Assembly (NCBI GenBank): GCA_016295275.1 | Contig: JAEDLN010000066.1 | Span: 1 to 10,256 of the forward strand | DNA length: 10,256 bases | Source of the DNA: Kiritimatiellia bacterium | GTDB lineage: Bacteria; Verrucomicrobiota; Kiritimatiellia; RFP12; UBA3636 | Direction of reading: 5' to 3' | Part shown: in pieces, positions 6,361 through 10,256 of the stretch | Position numbering within the stretch: the first letter of the stretch is position 1 | Layout of the letters: the number at the start of each line of letters is the position of its first letter | Notes under the pieces: generated by a model | The model's input: only the letters and a program-made list of their open reading frames with translations | Database searches by the model: none | What the model was told of the DNA's origin: nothing | Translations under genes and position numbers: made by a program

Positions 6361-7932
6361 GTGCAACAGCTTTCTTTACTTGAAACCCAGGCGGTGCCGT
6401 TCGTCGGCTCGAAACCGTCGGATGCCGCTTCGGGCGGTGCGCAGCCGCTTGCCAGCCGCATGCGTCCCGAGAGTCTTTCCGAGTTTTTCGGGCAAGAGCA
6501 TCTTGTCGGACCGGGCAAATTGCTGCGTTCGATGATTGAGCGCGACCAGATTCCTTCGTTGATTCTCTGGGGACCGCCCGGTGTCGGAAAGACGACGCTG
6601 GCGAATATCATTGCGAACATGACGCGTGCGTCCTTCATCACGTTCAGTGCGGTCACGAGCGGGATTCGCGAGATCAAGGAGATCATGGCGCAAGCGGACA
6701 GGGCTCGTTGCCAGGGTGTCCGCACGGTTCTTTTCATTGACGAGATTCACCGTTTCAACAAAGCGCAGCAGGATGCCTTTTTGCCGTTTGTGGAGCAAGG
6801 GTCGATCATTTTGATCGGTGCCACGACGGAGAACCCCTCCTTTGAGATCAATTCCGCGCTTCTTTCCCGGTGCAAGGTATTCGTGTTGAACGGTCTTGAC
6901 GAAAACGATTTGGTTCGGTTGCTGCAACGGGCGCTTGAGAGTCCGAAGGGCTATGGCGGCATACCGTTGAAGGTCGAGGAGGACGTTTTGCGCAAGATCG
7001 CGATTTATTCGAATGGCGATGCGCGGACGGCTCTCAACACGTTGGAGACGGCCATCAACAATGCGGGGTCGGTGGATGGGGTTCCCACGGTGACCGAGGA
7101 AGTGCTGACGGCGTGTGTCAACGGCAAAATGCTCCTGTACGACAAGAACGGGGAAGAGCACTACAATTTGATTTCCGCGCTGCACAAAAGCATGCGCAAT
7201 TCCGATCCGGACGCGGCCGTTTATTGGCTGGCGCGCATGTTGGAAGCGGGAGAAGATCCGCTTTATGTTGCGCGGCGCTGCATCCGTTTTGCCAGTGAGG
7301 ACGTAGGGCTGGCGGACAGCAATGCGCTACTTTTGGCGACAACGGTCTGGGACGCCTGCCACAACATTGGCATGCCGGAGTGCAAAGTTGCCCTGGCGCA
7401 GATTGTCATTTATCTTTCGTTGGCGCCGAAATCGAATGCGATGGAAAGCGCGTATTTGGCGGCGGCCCGGGATGCGCAGCGCATGATGGCGGAGCCGGTT
7501 CCGTTGCACATTCGCAATGCGCCGACGCGGCTGATGAAGGACCTTCGCTATGGCGCGGGCTACACCTATGCGCATGATACCGACGAAAAGATTGCCCGCA
7601 TGACGTGTCTGCCGGAATCGTTGCAGGGGCGTTGCTACTACCGGCCGGGGGTGCTTGGTGCCGAAGGGCGTCTCGGGCAGCGTCTTCAGGCCATTCGCGA
7701 CTGGCGGGCAGGCCGAACGGAAGTGCCGCCGTTTTCCACGGCGGCGTATGGTGGCGGCGGGCCGTCCCGACAAGAGGCGGCAGCCAAGCCGATTCAGCCG
7801 TCAACGGGTCCGGATACCAAGGCGTCATCCTCGGCGAAGCCCCGGGAGTCCGAAGCGGAGAAGGAGACGACTTCGCCTGCGCCGGATGGGGCGGCCGCCA
7901 TGCCGCCCCCCGTTCGGGACGGGCGCACCTAA
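6361..7932 (+). CDS. rarA: Replication-associated recombination protein A (RarA/MgsA, AAA+ ATPase)
   Basis: RarA is a tetrameric AAA+ ATPase related to clamp-loader subunits that acts at stalled replication forks. From GTG 6361 the protein has 523 aa. It shows PLASRMRPESLSEFFGQEHL (29-48), Walker A GPPGVGKTT (71-79), Walker B LFIDEIHRF (124-132), sensor 1 GATTENPSF (153-161), the arginine-finger segment LLSRC near 170, sensor 2 GDARTALN (219-226), and the RarA C-terminal tetramer region with FASEDVGLAD (310-319) and LAPKSNA (354-360). GTG 6361 gives the short leader MQQLSLLETQ, resembling RarA N-termini; ATG 6325 (12 residues longer) is the main alternative. Neither has a clear ribosome site. 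After about residue 450 there is a roughly 70-residue Pro/Ala/Ser/Glu-rich tail absent from the about 447-aa E. coli protein. galU follows after 89 bp. Confidence 0.94.
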   Translation: MQQLSLLETQAVPFVGSKPSDAASGGAQPLASRMRPESLSEFFGQEHLVGPGKLLRSMIERDQIPSLILWGPPGVGKTTLANIIANMTRASFITFSAVTSGIREIKEIMAQADRARCQGVRTVLFIDEIHRFNKAQQDAFLPFVEQGSIILIGATTENPSFEINSALLSRCKVFVLNGLDENDLVRLLQRALESPKGYGGIPLKVEEDVLRKIAIYSNGDARTALNTLETAINNAGSVDGVPTVTEEVLTACVNGKMLLYDKNGEEHYNLISALHKSMRNSDPDAAVYWLARMLEAGEDPLYVARRCIRFASEDVGLADSNALLLATTVWDACHNIGMPECKVALAQIVIYLSLAPKSNAMESAYLAAARDAQRMMAEPVPLHIRNAPTRLMKDLRYGAGYTYAHDTDEKIARMTCLPESLQGRCYYRPGVLGAEGRLGQRLQAIRDWRAGRTEVPPFSTAAYGGGGPSRQEAAAKPIQPSTGPDTKASSSAKPRESEAEKETTSPAPDGAAAMPPPVRDGRT

Positions 7933-8021
7933 AGCGTCGCTCCGGCCGATTTTGTCCAATTGTCCGAACCACTTGCCGATTTTTTTCTCATTTCACCCGC
8001 TATCTCTCTGTGAGCCACTTT

Positions 8022-8906
8022 ATGAAACCTGTACGCAAAGCCGTCATTCCCGCAGCCGGATTCGGAACCCGTCTTCTTCCGGTCAGCAAGACCATTCCAA
8101 AGGAAATGTTGCCCATTATCGACACGCCTGTCATCCAGCATGTCATCGAAGAAGCCGTTGAGGCGGGATGCGAGGACATCTTGGTCATTTTGTCGCGTGG
8201 CAAGGAATCTCTGGAGGATTATTTCGATCGTTCCTTCGAGCTTGAGGAGCAGCTCAAGGTGAAAGGAAAGACAGAAGCCTTGGAATCGATTTTGCGCCCG
8301 ACGCGTCTCGCCCACATTCACTTTATCCGTCAGCAGGAAATGAGAGGGCTTGGCGATGCCGTCTTGATGGCGCGCCAGTTTGTCGGGGACGAACCGTTTT
8401 TGCTTTTGCTGGGCGATACGATCGTCCGTTCAAACGATGGTACGGCGGTCAGCAAGCTCTTGGCGGATACGTATGCGCGGAATGAGGGTCCTGTCATTGC
8501 CGTGGAACCGGTTGCGCGCGAAGCGATTTCCCGGTATGGCATTGTGGATGGGACGGAGGTTTCGGATCAGGCGGATGTCTATCGGCTGAAGACGCTGGTG
8601 GAAAAGCCTGCACCGGAGGAAGCACCGTCCAATTTGGCGGTTTGTTCCCGATATTTGCTGACCCCGGATATTTTCGATTTGTTGGCAACCGCCAAACCCG
8701 GCAAAAACGGCGAGATTCAGATTACCGATGCGCTCCGCCGATTGGCTGCGCAGCGTGCCATGTTTGCGCGCCGGATTCACGGTCGCCGTTATGACGCGGG
8801 AAACAAGCTCGAGTTTGTGAAGACCAATATCCTTTTTGCGTTGGAGCGTCCCGATCTGCGCGACAAATTGACGGCATTTCTCAAAGAACTGGTATCAACC
8901 CTATAG
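8022..8906 (+). CDS. galU: UTP-glucose-1-phosphate uridylyltransferase
   Basis: The 294-aa protein is a GalU/GtaB-type nucleotidyltransferase making UDP-glucose from UTP and glucose 1-phosphate, a precursor for surface polysaccharides. Visible motifs are the nucleotide loop AAGFGTRLLP (11-20) with KTIPKEMLP (23-31), RQQEMRGLGDAVL (103-115), the metal-binding Asp in LLLLGDTIV (127-135, D132), VEKP with the conserved lysine (193-196), and GRRYDAGNKLEFVKTN (254-269). Relative to the common GLGHAV and LGDD forms, it has GLGDAV and LGDT; the first Asp is kept, so it is probably active. ATG 8022 fits the family N-terminus; the reading frame extends upstream into the rarA region but without conserved sequence. 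No Shine-Dalgarno site is visible. The stop codon lies 10 bp before a hairpin array. Confidence 0.93.
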   Translation: MKPVRKAVIPAAGFGTRLLPVSKTIPKEMLPIIDTPVIQHVIEEAVEAGCEDILVILSRGKESLEDYFDRSFELEEQLKVKGKTEALESILRPTRLAHIHFIRQQEMRGLGDAVLMARQFVGDEPFLLLLGDTIVRSNDGTAVSKLLADTYARNEGPVIAVEPVAREAISRYGIVDGTEVSDQADVYRLKTLVEKPAPEEAPSNLAVCSRYLLTPDIFDLLATAKPGKNGEIQITDALRRLAAQRAMFARRIHGRRYDAGNKLEFVKTNILFALERPDLRDKLTAFLKELVSTL

Positions 8907-8916
8907 CGACGGTCGG

Positions 8917-9010
8917 GTCGGGAGGCCCGACAGCCGTATCGGGAGGCCCGACAGCCAAGTCGGGAGGCACGACAGCCGAGTTGGGAGGCCCGACAGCCGA
9001 GTTGGGAGGC
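8917..9010 (+). repeat. Tandem 21-bp hairpin array A
   Basis: Five units start at 8917, 8938, 8959, 8980 and 9001, exactly 21 bp apart. The consensus is GTCGGG AGG CCCGAC plus AGCC and a two-base variable end. Unit 1 is a perfect 6-bp stem. Unit 2 has ATCGGG (one lost base pair), unit 3 has CACGAC (one mismatch), unit 4 has GTTGGG (a G-U pair, pairing kept) and unit 5 is cut off after the loop. It starts 10 bp after the galU stop and ends 55 bp before the small exported-protein gene. No T tract follows, so it is not a standard terminator. Confidence 0.85.
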
Positions 9011-9065
9011 TAAAGCGCAGATGGAGGGAGATTCTGTGCCGTCTTTCATCAAAAGGTGCCATCAC

Positions 9066-9254
9066 ATGCAACTATTTCGTATCTGCATCCTCTTGCTGCT
9101 TGTATCCGGTTCCCTTCCGGTTTCGGCACAATCGATGATCGAGAAATGGAACGACTTCCTCGAACGTTCGGAGTTTTTCGATTCACGAGGCAAACTGCTG
9201 GGCTGGAAAAAGTACAACGAGTTTCTGGAGCGTTGGGAATACTTTGAGCGCTGA
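9066..9254 (+). CDS. Small exported protein with duplicated 14-residue motif
   Basis: The family is not recognised. The 62-aa product has a textbook signal peptide (MQLFRICILLLLVSG, cleavage expected after PVSA, residue 21), leaving about 41 residues. The mature part has two copies of one motif, EKWNDFLERSEFFD (26-39) and KKYNEFLERWEYFE (48-61), joined by SRGKLLGW. Both look like amphipathic helices rich in aromatics and Glu/Lys. Eight of the 14 positions are identical, and six of those eight use different codons (for example F ttc/ttt, L ctc/ctg, E gaa/gag), which argues for selection on the protein. AAAAGGTG (9051-9058) is a ribosome site placed for ATG 9066, not for the in-frame ATG 9021. 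There are no cysteines in the mature part and no lipobox. It lies between hairpin arrays A and B. It could be a periplasmic or surface peptide; its role is unknown. Confidence 0.72.
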   Translation: MQLFRICILLLLVSGSLPVSAQSMIEKWNDFLERSEFFDSRGKLLGWKKYNEFLERWEYFER

Positions 9255-9276
9255 CATGCGGATATCCCGGTGGCGA

Positions 9277-9355
9277 GTCGGGAGGCCCGACAGCCAATAT
9301 CCGGGAGGTCCGACAGCCGTATCGGGAGGCCCGACGGCTGCTGGCGAGTCGCCAC
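9277..9355 (+). repeat. Hairpin array B, mixed unit types
   Basis: It begins 22 bp after the small exported-protein stop. Units are 9277-9291 (GTCGGG AGG CCCGAC, perfect), about 9300-9314 (TCCGGG AGG TCCGAC, damaged), 9321-9335 (ATCGGG AGG CCCGAC) and 9341-9355 (CTGGCG AGT CGCCAC). The last belongs to the GTGGCG stem type seen at 9933, so two stem types occur side by side in one array. The following 9356-9480 holds no gene I can support. Confidence 0.75.
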
Positions 9356-9490
9356 AAGGCGGGAGGGGGCATGGTTCAACGAGCGAGGGAGGAACGGGGC
9401 CGATCCATGCACCGCGCGGGACAGGGGAGAATTTTGCTAACTTGGCAAAGCGGCGTTTTGCGTTGGCGAGTTGACTTGATGGAATTTTTC

Positions 9491-9519
9491 TTGCCATTCG
9501 ACCTTCATCCGCGTAGAAT
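9491..9519 (+). promoter_or_regulatory. Promoter of infA
   Basis: TTGCCA (9491-9496) and TAGAAT (9514-9519) each match 5 of 6 sigma-70 consensus bases and are separated by the optimal 17 bp. The start point would be near 9526, giving a leader of about 38 nt. This is the best promoter in the window and separates infA from the upstream genes. Confidence 0.72.
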
Positions 9520-9563
9520 TCCCATTCAGTCTCGTTTTTCTGCAATACGAATAAAAACTGCAT

Positions 9564-9824
9564 ATGGCTAAAGATGATTGCATCCAAGTTGACGGAGTGG
9601 TCGTAAAGGTCCTTCCCGCCACGATGTATACGGTCCGTTTGGAAAACGGTCACGAGGTTCTCGCGCATGTTTCCGGAAAGATGCGTAAGAACTTCATCAA
9701 AATCACGCAAGGTGACAAGGTTACGTTGGAGATGTCTCCGTATGATTTGACGAAGGGTCGGATTGTATTTCGGTACAAGAGTCCGGGTTCGGATCTTCCT
9801 CCGCCGGAATCGGCTCGGCGTTAA
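9564..9824 (+). CDS. infA: Translation initiation factor IF-1
   Basis: The product is IF-1, the small OB-fold factor that occupies the ribosomal A site during initiation. Residues 1-72 align with the standard 72-aa protein: MAKDDCIQVDGVV, then LENGHEVLAHVSGKMRKN (26-43) and GDKVTLEMSPYDLTKGRIVF (50-69), which carry the RNA-binding basic residues. A 14-residue tail (SPGSDLPPPESARR) follows the normal end. The ATG is fixed by the conserved N-terminus; ATAAAAACTGCAT precedes it without a Shine-Dalgarno match. It has its own promoter and terminator, so it appears to be a single-gene transcript. Confidence 0.97.
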   Translation: MAKDDCIQVDGVVVKVLPATMYTVRLENGHEVLAHVSGKMRKNFIKITQGDKVTLEMSPYDLTKGRIVFRYKSPGSDLPPPESARR

Positions 9825-9864
9825 CGCACATTGGTTTTCGCAAAATCGTTTTTGTCTTCTTTGC

Positions 9865-9895
9865 TCCCCGCATATCCTGTGCGGGGATTTTTTTT
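9865..9895 (+). terminator. Intrinsic terminator of infA
   Basis: TCCCCGCA (9865-9872) and TGCGGGGA (9880-9887) form a perfect 8-bp stem with a seven-base loop, followed at once by eight T (9888-9895). It begins 40 bp after the infA stop. Confidence 0.93.
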
Positions 9896-9911
9896 GTGCC
9901 GAGTGGCGCGG

Positions 9912-9947
9912 GTGGGGAGCCCCCACGGGCGGGTGGCGAGCCGCCAC
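9912..9947 (+). repeat. Two perfect hairpin units, 21 bp apart
   Basis: GTGGGG AGC CCCCAC (9912-9926) and GTGGCG AGC CGCCAC (9933-9947) both pair perfectly although their stems differ by a compensated base pair. Both are followed by GGGCGG. They lie beyond the infA terminator, so a role in ending infA transcription is not needed. Confidence 0.8.
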
Positions 9948-10256
9948 GGGCGGTGGGGGGAGCGGTCCCGCGGCCGTGCCGCGGGTGGGGGAACGGACGT
10001 CGCGCCCTGCGCGGGCCGGGAGCCCCGGCAGGCGGTAGGGGGGCGCACGGAGACGCCCCCGCAACACTCTCAGCGTGTGCTACTTGCCATGCCGCTCCCG
10101 CGACGGCGAGGCGACGTGGAGCGTGCGTGGGCGTGGGCGTGGGAGCGGCGGGGGCGAGGGCGGGGGGAACCATGCCGCGCACCGCGCCGATGGCGTGGCG
10201 AGGGCAAGTGCGCGGGAGGCCAAGCGCGCACCGCGCCGATGGCGCGGCGGCGCGAT
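9948..10256 (+). repeat. G-rich island with several stem-loops at window end
   Basis: No gene is supported here. Stem-loops include 9967-9985 (CCCGCGG arms, five-base loop), 10015-10029 (GCCGGG AGC CCCGGC, a further perfect member of the AG-loop family) and 10039-10060 (GGGGGCG arms, eight-base loop). A wide inverted repeat has GCCGCTCCC at 10091-10099 and GGGAGCGGC at 10141-10149. The 19-nt sequence GCGCACCGCGCCGATGGCG is repeated at 10177-10195 and 10226-10244. The last 15 bases equal 3781-3795, so the window ends inside a dispersed repeat. Confidence 0.72.

Noticed and set aside
8130..8160. GLGDAV and LGDT substitutions as a sign of an inactive GalU
   Set aside because: The metal-binding Asp132, the nucleotide loop, Lys195 and the YDAGNKL segment are intact, and related nucleotidyltransferases vary at these positions.
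8917..9010. CRISPR-like array
   Set aside because: The 21-bp units are tandem with no unique spacers and no cas genes; stems vary, unlike CRISPR repeats.
9021..9065. Longer start for the small exported protein
   Set aside because: The extension would put 15 residues before the signal peptide; the ribosome site and signal peptide both fit ATG 9066.
9183..10067. Minus-strand open frame of 294 codons across infA
   Set aside because: It runs antisense through infA, its promoter and terminator and through repeat arrays, giving only repeat-derived Pro/Gly/Arg sequence.

Overview
The window is a stretch of bacterial chromosome with ordinary housekeeping and central-metabolism genes separated by unusually GC-rich, repetitive spacers. 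The likely source is the PVC group, most plausibly Kiritimatiellota or a Lentisphaerae/Verrucomicrobia relative from an anaerobic habitat. This is inferred from three things: a large signal-peptide protein of the kind annotated as autotransporter-associated beta-strand repeat protein, a PduL/AckA acetate branch, and few strong Shine-Dalgarno sites. No marker here fixes the taxonomy.

Layout, left to right. 1-216 is a G-rich repeat island. 226-261 is an intrinsic terminator for the minus-strand group. That group is transcribed right to left: an unrecognised 116-aa protein (2175-2525), acetate kinase ackA (903-2120) and PduL phosphotransacylase (285-860). AckA and PduL together convert acetyl-CoA to acetate with ATP formation. 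A short repeat-bearing divergent spacer leads to an RluA-family pseudouridine synthase (2724-3671, plus). A second G-rich island (3672-3994) separates it from a convergent 717-aa exported beta-rich surface protein (3995-6148, minus). A divergent promoter region (6149-6360) then leads to plus-strand rarA (6361-7932), galU (8022-8906), a tiny exported protein of 62 aa (9066-9254) and infA/IF-1 (9564-9824). infA has a clear promoter and a strong terminator. 9900-10256 is a third G-rich island without genes.

Two things go beyond routine annotation. First, the spacers carry at least 17 copies of a 15-nt hairpin: a six-base stem, a three-base loop AGC/AGG/AGT and the complementary stem, all in the same orientation. 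The stem sequence differs between copies while pairing is kept. Tandem copies are often exactly 21 bp apart, and one copy forms the 3' end of the rluA-family coding region. Second, the 62-aa exported protein contains two copies of a 14-residue aromatic/acidic helix-like motif, most of whose shared residues are written with different synonymous codons. It sits between two arrays of the hairpin repeat.

I see no rRNA, tRNA, CRISPR array, insertion sequence or prophage gene in the window.
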